A stretch of DNA of 64,000 bases from Erysipelothrix amsterdamensis (GCF_940143175.1 NZ_OW659496.1:1-64000), one strand, 5' to 3'. Shown: positions 12,609 to 21,162, counted from the stretch's first letter. Translations and numbers: made by a program. Notes: generated from the letters alone by a model not told the origin.

Positions 12609-13895
12609 ATGTTAGATATTAATCTATTTAGAACCAATCCTGAGCTTATCAAGGAAAATCTTAAGAAGAAGTTCCAAGAACATAAAGCGGATATGGTAGA
12701 CGAAATCATTGCTCTAGATATTGAATATCGCGGAATTAAAACTCGCGCCGACGAATTAAGAGGCCAGCGTAATGCTTTAAGCAAACAAATTGGTCAACTT
12801 ATGGGTCAGAAAAAAATAGATGAAGCAAACGCCGTGAAAGAACAAGTTCAGGCTTTCGCTCTTGAACTAAAGGATATCGAAGAACGTGAAGAACCATTGT
12901 TTGATAAAATCAAAGCTTTAATGATGGAAATTCCAAATATCATCGCGGACGATGTACCGATTGGTAAAGATGACAGTGAAAACGTTGAACGTTATACAGT
13001 AGGGGATATCGTCGATAAAGGATTTGATGTTCCTTATCATACAGACATTATGGAGTCGTTTGGTGGTATTGATCTTGATGCAGCACGAAAAGTTGCTGGA
13101 GCAGGATTTTATTACCTGCAAAAAGATATTGCACGATTACATTCCGCTGTTACTTCATATGCTCGTGATTTTATGATTGATCGTGGTTATGATTATGTTA
13201 TCCCTCCATTTATGATTCATCGTGACGTTGTAAGTGGCGTAATGAGTTTTGAAGAGATGGAAAACATGATGTATAAAATCGAAGGGGAAGACTTATATCT
13301 AATTGGTACAAGTGAACACTCCATGATTGGTAAGTATATTGATACAATTATTGATGGAGAAACGCTACCTCATAAGCTTACAAGTTATTCACCATGCTTC
13401 CGCAAAGAAGTAGGGGCTCACGGAATTGAGGAACGCGGGGTATACCGTATCCATCAATTTGAGAAACAAGAGATGGTTGTAGTGTGTCACCCAGATGACA
13501 GTGCAGCATTATTCGAAGAACTTTACCACAATTCAGTAGATTTCTTTAGAACTCTAGATATTCCTGTCCGAGTGCTCGAATGTTGTTCCGGAGATCTTGC
13601 GGACTTAAAGAATAAGAGTGTTGATGTTGAAGCATGGAGTCCAAGACAGAAGAAATATTTTGAAGTCGGAAGTTGTTCAAACTTAACAGATGCTCAAGCA
13701 CGAAGATTAAAAATACGCATCGATACGCCAGAAGGACGTGTTTATGCACATACATTAAATAATACTGTAGTAGCACCACCAAGAATGCTCATCGCATTTT
13801 TAGAAAACAACCTTCAAGCAGATGGAAGCGTATTGATTCCAGATGCACTTCAACCCTACATGGGATTCAAGAAAAAAATAGAGCCTAATCAATAG
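12609..13895 (+). CDS. serS: Seryl-tRNA synthetase (atypical motif sequences)
   Basis: Charges tRNA-Ser with serine (class II synthetase). The N-terminal long coiled-coil arm (about residues 30-100) is present, followed by the catalytic core with motif 2 (CFRKEVGAHG and RIHQFEKQEM). The stretch FEVGSCSNLTDAQARRLKIR and motif 3 NNTVVAPPRMLIAFLENN differ from the common bacterial forms (EISSCSNxxDFQARR and GLAxGRTLxAxLEN), although the fold order and length (428 aa) are normal. GAAAAGGAG precedes the ATG. It is controlled by the upstream T-box. Confidence 0.95.
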   Translation: MLDINLFRTNPELIKENLKKKFQEHKADMVDEIIALDIEYRGIKTRADELRGQRNALSKQIGQLMGQKKIDEANAVKEQVQAFALELKDIEEREEPLFDKIKALMMEIPNIIADDVPIGKDDSENVERYTVGDIVDKGFDVPYHTDIMESFGGIDLDAARKVAGAGFYYLQKDIARLHSAVTSYARDFMIDRGYDYVIPPFMIHRDVVSGVMSFEEMENMMYKIEGEDLYLIGTSEHSMIGKYIDTIIDGETLPHKLTSYSPCFRKEVGAHGIEERGVYRIHQFEKQEMVVVCHPDDSAALFEELYHNSVDFFRTLDIPVRVLECCSGDLADLKNKSVDVEAWSPRQKKYFEVGSCSNLTDAQARRLKIRIDTPEGRVYAHTLNNTVVAPPRMLIAFLENNLQADGSVLIPDALQPYMGFKKKIEPNQ

Positions 13896-13908
13896 GCTCT
13901 ATTTTTTT
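13873..13908. terminator. Bidirectional terminator between serS and HAD gene
   Basis: AAAAAATAGAGCCTA and its complement TAGGCTCTATTTTTTT form one long hairpin with A-rich and T-rich flanks, serving both convergent genes. It overlaps both stop codons. Confidence 0.9.
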
Positions 13909-14688
13909 TATTGATTTTTGAATTTGGTTCATAACTGCATTGTCATTATTTGATTCGATAACTTCAGTGGCAACACGCTTCACATCCGCATGCGCGTTAG
14001 CGACTGCATAAGAGCTTCCTGCCAGTTCTAACATTTGAATATCATTGTGATAGTCACCGAATGTTATAATGTCCGCAGCGTCGATATTAAGCGCTTCTAA
14101 CAAATGCTTGATTCCAACGCCTTTATTAACGTTTGAATGCATCACATCAATCCATACTGCACCAGCTGTGACTGCATTGAAATGGCCATCTAGAGACTCT
14201 CTAACAATCTCGTTATAATTGGAAACCGTGTGATGTAGACTGCAAGCAGTTATCTTAACGAAATCTTTATCTAGAGCTGAAAGGTCCTCGACAATAACGA
14301 AACCAGGATAATACTCCTCAAGATACTGTTCGTGTATCGGATCACCAAGCTCAACGTAGGCACAGTCAATACCCGATGCAATAATCGAAGTTTCTGTACA
14401 TGTTCTAAAAACAGTTGTTACTGTCTCCACATCTATTTTAGAGAATACAGACTTATAAAGTATTTCGCCATTATGCTCGACAATGGCCCCATTATCAGAT
14501 ACAAACGATAAATCATTAATGAAATTATTGGCCTTTTTCTTGATGCTAAAAAGAGTACGCCCACTAGCTAAGACCATATGGATGTTATTGTCCTTAAGCG
14601 TTTTTAGTACTTCTTCAAAATTGTAGGGAAGATTTGAATCATCATCTAAAAGCGTGTGATCCATATCAGTAGCTATTAATTTAATCAT
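13885..14688 (-). CDS. HAD-superfamily phosphatase, Cof type
   Basis: A cytoplasmic sugar-phosphate or nucleotide phosphatase of the Cof/YwpJ group, 267 aa. Seen: motif I ATDMDHTLLDDD with the nucleophile Asp, motif II LASGRTLFS, a large type-IIb cap, the conserved KGVGIKHLLEAL, and motif IV FGDYHNDIQML. The natural substrate cannot be told from sequence. GAGGTTAC lies just before the ATG. It converges on serS and shares its terminator. Confidence 0.88.
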   Translation of the reverse strand: MIKLIATDMDHTLLDDDSNLPYNFEEVLKTLKDNNIHMVLASGRTLFSIKKKANNFINDLSFVSDNGAIVEHNGEILYKSVFSKIDVETVTTVFRTCTETSIIASGIDCAYVELGDPIHEQYLEEYYPGFVIVEDLSALDKDFVKITACSLHHTVSNYNEIVRESLDGHFNAVTAGAVWIDVMHSNVNKGVGIKHLLEALNIDAADIITFGDYHNDIQMLELAGSSYAVANAHADVKRVATEVIESNNDNAVMNQIQKSIKKIEPID

Positions 14689-14717
14689 AAGTAACCTCCA
14701 TCAAAATTATACCATAA

Positions 14718-14733
14718 TGTTTCACGTGGAACA
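14718..14733. other. parS: Second parS-type partition site
   Basis: TGTTTCACGTGGAACA matches the ParB consensus TGTTNCACGTGNAACA at every fixed position; the two arms differ at one base pair. It is intergenic, between the HAD phosphatase start and the SRP RNA promoter, about 2.2 kb from the first site. Confidence 0.85.
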
Positions 14734-14755
14734 TTTAAAATAGTCGTTTAAGAGG

Positions 14756-14783
14756 TTGCATTTTAAGACAGTTTTGATATAAT
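14756..14783 (+). promoter_or_regulatory. Promoter of the SRP RNA gene
   Basis: TTGCAT (14756-14761), 16 bases, then TATAAT (14778-14783) preceded by TGA, an extended -10. Confidence 0.7.
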
Positions 14784-14789
14784 AACTAT

Positions 14790-14870
14790 GCTACAACAAC
14801 ATAATCTAGTTAACCAGGTCAGGGCAGGAATGCAGCAGCCTTACATTAGCTCTTATGTGTGTTGTGGCTC
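14790..14870 (+). ncRNA. ffs: Signal recognition particle RNA (small bacterial type)
   Basis: The 4.5S-type RNA pairs with Ffh for membrane targeting. The conserved apical region reads CCAGGTCAGG, then GGAATGCAGCAGCC (about 14814-14840). The ends GCTACAACAACATA (14790-14803) and TATGTGTGTTGTGGC (14854-14868) pair as a long stem, and a T-run follows. The neighbourhood (tadA, then dnaX-recR) is the usual one in Firmicutes. Confidence 0.9.
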
Positions 14871-14914
14871 TTTTTGTATATAAGGGGGCGTTATCGATCG
14901 AACATCACAAATAT

Positions 14915-15799
14915 ATGGATGATGCATACCAAGAGGCACTTCTTGCATATAGTCTAGAAGAAGTACCGGTAGGCGCTGTTGTTGTCTATAACAATCAAAT
15001 CGTAGGACGAGGACATAATGTTCGGGAAACGCAACATCAACCCTCAGGACATGCGGAAATCATTGCGATGGATCAAGCAGGGAAAACGCTTGGATCATGG
15101 AACTTGGAAGGGTGTACCTTGTATGTGACACTCGAACCGTGCGCGATGTGTACGGGTGCGATTATGCAATCAAGAGTGAGTACCGTTGTATACGGCTCAA
15201 AAGAACCCAAAAGTGGTTGCTTAGGATCGGTTATTGATTTTACTCAAATAGAGGGTTACAACCACTATCCGAAAGTAATTGCAGGTATTGAAGAAGAAAA
15301 AACAAAGCGGTTAATGCAGGACTTTTTCAAACAACAACGCAATAAACAAATAAAAATTAAAAAAGCAGATAAAACTACTTTTGAAAGTTATCTAAAAGTT
15401 CGTAAAGAAGTATTCGTTGATGAACAAAACATTGATCCAAAAGAAGAGTACGACGATCTGGATACATTGGAAAATAGTCAAGTTGTCCATATTGTTGCAA
15501 TTAAACAAGAACAAGTGATAGGCACTATGAGGCTATTAACAACTAATGGAACCATGAAAATCGGAAGATTGGCTGTGTCAAAACCTTTTAGGAATATGAA
15601 AGTTGCTTCCAAGATGGTTCGTTATGCAATTATACAAGCTGAGAACAATGGAATTCATGTTATTGAGCTCAATGCACAACTAAGTGCAATAAACATTTAT
15701 AAACGACAAGGTTTTGAAGAAACTGGGGAAATATTCAAGGAAGCGGGTATTTCCCATATAAAAATGATTAAACAAATAAAAACATCGAATCACATTTGA
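14915..15799 (+). CDS. tadA: tRNA adenosine deaminase TadA fused to a GNAT acetyltransferase domain
   Basis: The N-terminal part is TadA, which makes inosine at the tRNA-Arg wobble position: zinc and proton-shuttle motif SGHAEIIAMD, zinc cysteines in LEPCAMCTGA, and the family's VPVGAVVV. After about QDFFKQQRNKQ comes a second domain, KVRKEVFVDEQNI ... GTMRLL ... KIGRLAVSKPFRNMKVASKMV ... INIYKRQGFEETG, a GNAT acetyltransferase. The ATG at 14915 is the first standard start outside the SRP RNA but has no ribosome site. AAGGGGG (14882-14888) is instead well placed for a non-standard ATC at 14897. The frame is open back to an ATG at 14855, inside the SRP RNA stem. Confidence 0.88.
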   Translation: MDDAYQEALLAYSLEEVPVGAVVVYNNQIVGRGHNVRETQHQPSGHAEIIAMDQAGKTLGSWNLEGCTLYVTLEPCAMCTGAIMQSRVSTVVYGSKEPKSGCLGSVIDFTQIEGYNHYPKVIAGIEEEKTKRLMQDFFKQQRNKQIKIKKADKTTFESYLKVRKEVFVDEQNIDPKEEYDDLDTLENSQVVHIVAIKQEQVIGTMRLLTTNGTMKIGRLAVSKPFRNMKVASKMVRYAIIQAENNGIHVIELNAQLSAINIYKRQGFEETGEIFKEAGISHIKMIKQIKTSNHI

Positions 15800-15810
15800 T
15801 TCGATGTTTT
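15778..15810. terminator. Bidirectional terminator between tadA fusion and sortase
   Basis: AAAACATCGAATCA (15778-15791), loop CATT, TGATTCGATGTTTT (15796-15809). A perfect 14-bp stem serving convergent genes. Confidence 0.92.
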
Positions 15811-15824
15811 TATTTTCTCTTTGG

Positions 15825-16448
15825 TTAACGTGTTGGTTCCGAACTTTCAAGTTCTGCTTTAATGATTGTACGGTTAACGCTGTAATCATTCGCTTCGGTA
15901 CATGTTACAAGTGTAAGTGTAGCGCCGCGAGATTCATCGTCATTAAGTACTGAAGTATCAGTATAAGGAACTTCAAAGTTATCGTAAACCTTATAAATAT
16001 AAGTAGTGTTATCTTCTTTACGGTGCAATTTAATCGTGTCGCCTTTTTCTATCTTCTCGAAATCACGGAAGACACAGCTTGCGCAACGACCATTATGTCC
16101 TGCTATCGAGAAGTTTCCTTCTCCTGGAGGGTCTATTGACCGATTCCAGGCAACAACATAACGGTTGAGATAACCCCAGTCGTCAGATTTAACAATCAAA
16201 TGGTTGATATCAAGTTTCTCAATCTCAATAGATCCCCACTTGTCTGTTTCTTGTTTTGAAGGACCATCAGAATCATCTTGAGGTAGGGGAGCATTAAGAA
16301 AATCTTGTAATTCTCGTTTGAGCGCTTCACGTTCAAGATAAGAAGAACCGACATCATAAATGATTATTCCCAATCCTGCGAGGATCATCATAATTCCTAA
16401 AAAACCAAACAAATTAAATTTTTTCTTTTTCTTAGTATTGTTTTCCAT
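15825..16448 (-). CDS. Sortase
   Basis: A membrane-anchored cysteine transpeptidase that joins sorted surface proteins to the wall. Seen: a Lys-rich start, one membrane segment (FGFLGIMMILAGLGIIIYD, about residues 17-35), catalytic His in SIAGHNGR, Cys in TLVTCTE and Arg in SVNRTIIKAEL, the full triad. Length is 207 aa. The start at 16448 is chosen for AAGGTGG upstream; a longer in-frame start at 16469 lacks one. No substrate gene with a sorting motif lies beside it, so it may be a housekeeping sortase. Its exact class is not assigned. Confidence 0.9.
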   Translation of the reverse strand: MENNTKKKKKFNLFGFLGIMMILAGLGIIIYDVGSSYLEREALKRELQDFLNAPLPQDDSDGPSKQETDKWGSIEIEKLDINHLIVKSDDWGYLNRYVVAWNRSIDPPGEGNFSIAGHNGRCASCVFRDFEKIEKGDTIKLHRKEDNTTYIYKVYDNFEVPYTDTSVLNDDESRGATLTLVTCTEANDYSVNRTIIKAELESSEPTR

Positions 16449-16510
16449 AATTATCCACCTTAAATACATTATATAGATTGTAAATCAGAATATCAATATA
16501 AGGCCCTCCA

Positions 16511-16519
16511 TGATATAAT
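16511..16519 (+). promoter_or_regulatory. Extended -10 promoter of dnaX operon
   Basis: TGATATAAT (16511-16519), followed by AAAGGTGAT before the dnaX ATG. Confidence 0.6.
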
Positions 16520-16536
16520 GAGATAAAGGTGATAAT

Positions 16537-18336
16537 ATGTCGTATCAATCGTTATATCGTAAGTATAGACCTGCACATCTTGACGAAGTTGTGGGGCAAG
16601 AACATGTCGTTAATGTATTAAAAAATTCGATTACCAAAAATAAGATATCACATGCATATCTTTTTTGTGGTCCACGTGGAACCGGAAAAACTTCCATTGC
16701 GAAATTATTTGCACGTGCAGTGAATTGTGAGAATCCAGACCAGGTAATCTGCGGAACCTGTGATAATTGTATGGCTGTAGCTGATGGAACACATCCAGAC
16801 CTCATCGAAATCGATGCTGCAAGTAATAACGGTGTAGAAGAGATTCGGGGTCTTATCGAAAAAGTGAAATATACTCCGATCCTTGGGAAATATAAAGTCT
16901 ATATCATTGATGAGGTTCATATGCTCTCACAAGGTGCTTTTAATGCACTTCTTAAAACATTAGAAGAGCCACCAAGTCATGTTGTCTTTATCTTAGCTAC
17001 TACTGAAATACATAAAGTATTACCAACGATCATTTCACGTTGTCAGCGTTATGATTTTAATCGTATTGGTGAAGCAGATATCGCGAAGCGATTGGATTAT
17101 GTTCTCAATAATGAAAATGTAGTGGCGGAACAAGGTGTTTCAAAGCTTATTGCAAGTTTATCAGGTGGTGGTCTTAGAAATGCCTTAACAATCCTAGAAC
17201 AAGCGATTGTACTCGCTGATGATCAAATTACGGTAACTCAAATTTATGATACCAATGGCATTATTACAGACGAAGATAAGATCAACTTATTTAACAGCAT
17301 TCGCGAACAACAAATGGAAGCACTTGTTAGTCAAATTGCGATGATGAACGAAAAAAGCGTTAATATAGATCGTTTAATGATGGATTTAGTTAGTGGATTG
17401 AAAGATTCGATTATCTACTCGCATACGAAATCAGATACGCTTGTGAATGAGAATAGTTTAATGTTTATTCACTATCTCGCAGAGACTCTAGAAGTTCATG
17501 AACGTTTGAAAGTAATTGAAAAATTATTAAGTTATACTGACAAAATGAAATTTTCTCAGAATCAAGCAACTTATTTTGAAGTTGCGATGGTCGATGTCTT
17601 TAACTCATTCAGCAATCATAAAGTGAATTTAAATCAACAAATTGAACCGACAATGACTGCAGAACAGATTTATCGAGCAGAAAACAACATTAAGCCGCAG
17701 AAACCAAAAACGTCAACTCAAATTGAAGCAATCAATAAACCCGCTGTTGAAGACGGTGTTTCCTTCGAAACAGAAAATGATCTAGACGTCATAGAAGAAG
17801 AAATTGTTATTGAATCAGAGGTATTGAGTGAAGTGCCAAATGAACAATCTGAATCCTTTTTAACAGTCGACGATGTTGTTCGTTATATGGTAACGGCTGA
17901 TAAAGCCATTCGCATACAAGATGATGCATCGTATCAAGAAATAGATCGCTTTAAAGTAGATTTAAAGTGGGCACGTGCAAGCCGATTAATAAGCGGTGGT
18001 AAATTGGTATTAAGCAGTCATTTCTTTGCTGTTATTGCACTCGTAAATGAGGCTGCAGTGAGAGAAGTTGCTGAATTAAGAAATCAAACTGAATTACACA
18101 GTTTCTCTAAAGTTCTCTTTGGTGGTGAAAAACAAATCTTAGCCATTACACAAGAAATGTATTCTGAAGCAGTTTCTAAATTCCTGGTGCTTTCAAAAGA
18201 AAACAACTTACCGGAGCCTGTGCAACCAAAAGTCTTTAACAATACATCGCAAGTTGATGAACATGAAGAAAAAGATGAAAGTCTCGAAAAGGTAAAAGAA
18301 CTTTTTGGAGGCATTGTTGAAATAATAGAATCGTAG
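16537..18336 (+). CDS. dnaX: DNA polymerase III subunit gamma/tau
   Basis: The clamp-loader ATPase that opens the DnaN ring. Seen: Walker A GPRGTGKTSIAK near residue 45, a zinc module CGTCDNC with the preceding Cys, Walker B IIDEVHMLS, and sensor region ATTEIHKVLPTIISRCQRY. The C-terminal tau-like region (about 370-599) includes an acidic linker and contacts the polymerase. AAAGGTGAT precedes the ATG. recR follows after 10 bases. The sequence coding for GPRGT contains a parS-like 14/16 match. Confidence 0.95.
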   Translation: MSYQSLYRKYRPAHLDEVVGQEHVVNVLKNSITKNKISHAYLFCGPRGTGKTSIAKLFARAVNCENPDQVICGTCDNCMAVADGTHPDLIEIDAASNNGVEEIRGLIEKVKYTPILGKYKVYIIDEVHMLSQGAFNALLKTLEEPPSHVVFILATTEIHKVLPTIISRCQRYDFNRIGEADIAKRLDYVLNNENVVAEQGVSKLIASLSGGGLRNALTILEQAIVLADDQITVTQIYDTNGIITDEDKINLFNSIREQQMEALVSQIAMMNEKSVNIDRLMMDLVSGLKDSIIYSHTKSDTLVNENSLMFIHYLAETLEVHERLKVIEKLLSYTDKMKFSQNQATYFEVAMVDVFNSFSNHKVNLNQQIEPTMTAEQIYRAENNIKPQKPKTSTQIEAINKPAVEDGVSFETENDLDVIEEEIVIESEVLSEVPNEQSESFLTVDDVVRYMVTADKAIRIQDDASYQEIDRFKVDLKWARASRLISGGKLVLSSHFFAVIALVNEAAVREVAELRNQTELHSFSKVLFGGEKQILAITQEMYSEAVSKFLVLSKENNLPEPVQPKVFNNTSQVDEHEEKDESLEKVKELFGGIVEIIES

Positions 18337-18346
18337 GTGTGAATAG

Positions 18347-18937
18347 ATGTATCCTAAAAAACTAGAACAATTAATTGAGTCGTTTACGATGCTTCCTGGG
18401 GTCGGTCAAAAGACGGCTGAGCGCTATGCATTGAGTATCTTGGATCAACAAGCCCAAGATGTTGATAAATTCTCACAGGATCTAACAATCGCACGTCACG
18501 AAATTCAATCGTGTAAGGTTTGCCACAATCTTTCGGACGAGGAGGTTTGTCAGATATGTAAGGATAACACGCGTGATCGTTCCATCATCTGTGTAGTTGC
18601 TACCGCAAAAGAAGCGTTCTCAATCGAAAAAATGAATGAATATCATGGCGTCTATCATGTATTGGGTGGATTAATCTCTACTCAGAAAGGAATTCTTCCT
18701 GACAATTTAAATATATTATCTCTCATTAATCGTGTCGATGAGAATGTTACTGAAGTTATTTTGGCTCTTAATGCGACGGTTGAGGGAGAAATGACATCGC
18801 TCTATCTCGCAAAAAAACTAGAGGACAAGACGGATGTTTCACGTTTAGCATTTGGTTTGCCAATTGGTGGGCATTTAGATTATGCAGACGATATGACACT
18901 AATGAAAGCTTTTGAGGGTCGAAATAAAGTTAAATAG
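18347..18937 (+). CDS. recR: Recombination mediator RecR
   Basis: RecR works with RecF and RecO to load RecA at gaps. Seen: helix-hairpin-helix LPGVGQKTAERYAL near residue 17, zinc finger CKVCHNLSDEEVCQIC near 54-70, and a TOPRIM domain with VVATAKEAFSIEK. Length 196 aa is normal. It follows dnaX directly; the small ybaB/ebfC gene that usually sits between them in Firmicutes is absent here. Confidence 0.95.
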   Translation: MYPKKLEQLIESFTMLPGVGQKTAERYALSILDQQAQDVDKFSQDLTIARHEIQSCKVCHNLSDEEVCQICKDNTRDRSIICVVATAKEAFSIEKMNEYHGVYHVLGGLISTQKGILPDNLNILSLINRVDENVTEVILALNATVEGEMTSLYLAKKLEDKTDVSRLAFGLPIGGHLDYADDMTLMKAFEGRNKVK

Positions 18938-18946
18938 GAGGTCCAT

Positions 18947-19825
18947 ATGAGCTCAATAGCGTATATTTCCGATGAAAAGATGGTTGAATATCATCGAATT
19001 AATGGAAATCAAACTGTGAATTTTTGGAGATTAAGTCTTAAAGGATTCGAGCGGTTTGATGTTGGTGACTTACTTTTTTTCTTAGACAAACGTTATATCC
19101 ATCCTCAAACGAAAGAAAAAGGGATTATTGGTTATGGACGCGCAAAAAACATCCGTACGATGAGCGTTAGACGAACAAGGGATCAATACGGAACCATGAA
19201 CGGATATACCGCTTATGATATGTTTGAAGATGCTATTTTAAACAGGACCAAAGATAATAAATTACCGAAACAAATACAAAGTATTGAACTCGAAGATATT
19301 AAGTTCTTCGCGGCTCCCATCTATTTACATGAAGTAGACTTTAAACTTACGAAGCGTCTCGAATCGTTTACCTATCTTGAAGATGAGGAACACAGTATTG
19401 TGTTAAATTTACTGAACAAAGGACTGGAAATAGGCATTGATGAGTGGTTTACTAAAGTTCATAAACACGCATTAAGTGTGAAAAACATCAAAGAAGATAT
19501 CGATCACCAACGGTTAAGAGATGTAATCGCAAGTATACGCGCGGAATGGACTCAGATACAAGAAACTATGATTCCTTCTAATGAAGAAATATACAAAATA
19601 GGCTCTATTGGATATACATATAACGGAAACAAAGAAGCATCCATTCTATTGCCTTGTTCTTCACTTAAAAACCAGATATATCCGTTGTTGGGTATTTCCT
19701 GGGTAATAAAAAAAGAACTCGATGATTTCAAGTTCTCTATTTCAATATGTATTAAGAATCAAAGTGTTTCACAACCCTACGAAGATCTTATTCAGCGGAT
19801 GAATTTAGGGCTCGTAGATATTTAG
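18947..19825 (+). CDS. Unrecognised protein in the dnaX-recR operon
   Basis: A soluble-looking protein of 292 aa that I do not recognise. The first 75 residues include FDVGDLLFFLDKRY and GIIGYGRAKNI, a pattern reminiscent of PUA/EVE-type small domains that sense modified bases, but this is only a resemblance. The middle is acidic and helical; the C-terminal 90 residues show no clear motif. TAGGAGG precedes the ATG, 9 bases after recR, so it is cotranscribed with dnaX-recR. Its last 38 bases overlap the convergent CYTH gene. A nucleic-acid role is an inference from neighbours only. Confidence 0.75.
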   Translation: MSSIAYISDEKMVEYHRINGNQTVNFWRLSLKGFERFDVGDLLFFLDKRYIHPQTKEKGIIGYGRAKNIRTMSVRRTRDQYGTMNGYTAYDMFEDAILNRTKDNKLPKQIQSIELEDIKFFAAPIYLHEVDFKLTKRLESFTYLEDEEHSIVLNLLNKGLEIGIDEWFTKVHKHALSVKNIKEDIDHQRLRDVIASIRAEWTQIQETMIPSNEEIYKIGSIGYTYNGNKEASILLPCSSLKNQIYPLLGISWVIKKELDDFKFSISICIKNQSVSQPYEDLIQRMNLGLVDI

Positions 19826-20333
19826 GTTTTGAGGCTTTATATTGAATTCCTAGGGATTTAAGCGTATCAAGGTAATGTGGGTACGCTTTTTCATTGCTTT
19901 CATGGAGTTCATATTCCAATTCGAAATCAGAACCATTTAAGAAACGGGTATAGTCTAAACACCACACACCATAGGTATCTGAATATTCATATCGAACCGT
20001 ATTACTAAATGCGATGACTTCCATTTCATTCACGTCAATTGATTTTGTGTTCAAAAAATCAATGATTCGTTCATCCATAAGTGACTTTTCATTTAAGGTA
20101 ACCTCATATTCCAATACACCTTCTTCTTGTGGTACCTTTAATGTGAATTCGTAAGTACTTCCAATTGTGCGAATACGACACATGGAATGTTGTTTAAATA
20201 ATGAACCTTGAGGCGTATCATAATAAGTATTCTCTTGATACTTTGGATCATTAAAAGGGAAAGAATCTAAAAGAAGATTAAATTCATCCTGTGTAAGTTG
20301 CGTTTTATATTCAATTTCGAGATGTTGTTTCAT
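19788..20333 (-). CDS. CYTH-domain protein (YjbK/triphosphatase type)
   Basis: CYTH proteins form a tunnel that binds triphosphate compounds and two metal ions. The signature EIEYK (ExExK) stands at residues 5-9, followed by charged strands of the barrel (RIRTIGSTYEFTLKVP, EYEVTLNE, WCLDYTRFLNGSDFELEYEL). Length is 181 aa. The start at 20333 is chosen because the ExExK motif should be at the N-terminus; the frame is open upstream but has no further family features. It is divergent from NAD kinase, a common pairing in Firmicutes, where such proteins may cleave inorganic triphosphate. Confidence 0.85.
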   Translation of the reverse strand: MKQHLEIEYKTQLTQDEFNLLLDSFPFNDPKYQENTYYDTPQGSLFKQHSMCRIRTIGSTYEFTLKVPQEEGVLEYEVTLNEKSLMDERIIDFLNTKSIDVNEMEVIAFSNTVRYEYSDTYGVWCLDYTRFLNGSDFELEYELHESNEKAYPHYLDTLKSLGIQYKASKPKYLRALNSSAE

Positions 20334-20340
20334 ACATCTA

Positions 20341-20349
20341 TGGTACAAT
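20341..20349 (+). promoter_or_regulatory. Extended -10 promoter of NAD kinase gene
   Basis: TGGTACAAT (20341-20349), 26 bases before the ATG, with AAAGGAAAAGGAAG between them. Confidence 0.5.
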
Positions 20350-20375
20350 AAGTTCAAAGGAAAAGGAAGTGGATT

Positions 20376-21158
20376 ATGAAACGTTTCACACTTGTTCAAC
20401 GTGGTGATGCTGCGTCACAAGGTATTTGCATGAAGATACGCGATGCGCTTGTGGAAAATAATTTTGTATTTGATTCTGAAAATCCCGAACTCATTATATG
20501 TGTTGGAGGAGATGGAACACTCTTAAAAGCGTTTCATGATTGGATCCATATAATTGATGACGTAGCTTTCGTAGGAATTCATTCAGGAACCCTTGGTTTT
20601 TCTACGGACTATACAAAAGATTGCGTTGATCAATTCATTAAGGATGTCGTACATAATGAGCCTGTTATTGAAGAAAAACGTATTCTTGAAGCGCTCTGTA
20701 TCAATGATACTCGAGAAATTCATGTCTGTGCTTTAAATGAAATACGTGTTGAGAATATCGTTAAAACACAAGCTTTAGAGATTTATATTGATGATTGCTA
20801 TTTCGAAACCTTTAGAGGTAATGGTGTTTGTATCTCAGGTCAGTATGGATCTACGGCGTATAATCGTTCTATAGGAGGTGCAGTAATTTTTCCAGGATTG
20901 GACTTATTACAACTTACCGAAATATCGGGAATTCATCATCGTTATGCACGCAGTTTGGATTCGCCCTTAATCATGCAACCTGATTCAAAGATTATTTTAA
21001 AAAGTGATTCGTTTGATCACGCTCTATTATGTTATGACCACTTACATGAACATCTAGATGGCATTCATGAGATTAGAATATCGAGTTATCCCAAAGTAAT
21101 GCGCTTTGCTCGTTTCAATGATATTCCACACATTCAACGGTTAAATGCATTGTTTTAG
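20376..21158 (+). CDS. nadK: NAD kinase
   Basis: Phosphorylates NAD to NADP in the cytoplasm. Seen: the GGDGT motif in CVGGDGTLLKAF near residue 45, GTLGFSTDY, the conserved NEIRVEN (the NE/D motif), and the glycine-rich CISGQYGSTAYNRSIGGAV near 150-170. Length 260 aa is normal for the Gram-positive type. It is divergent from the CYTH gene and convergent with the rodA-like gene. Confidence 0.93.
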   Translation: MKRFTLVQRGDAASQGICMKIRDALVENNFVFDSENPELIICVGGDGTLLKAFHDWIHIIDDVAFVGIHSGTLGFSTDYTKDCVDQFIKDVVHNEPVIEEKRILEALCINDTREIHVCALNEIRVENIVKTQALEIYIDDCYFETFRGNGVCISGQYGSTAYNRSIGGAVIFPGLDLLQLTEISGIHHRYARSLDSPLIMQPDSKIILKSDSFDHALLCYDHLHEHLDGIHEIRISSYPKVMRFARFNDIPHIQRLNALF

Positions 21159-21162
21159 AATG

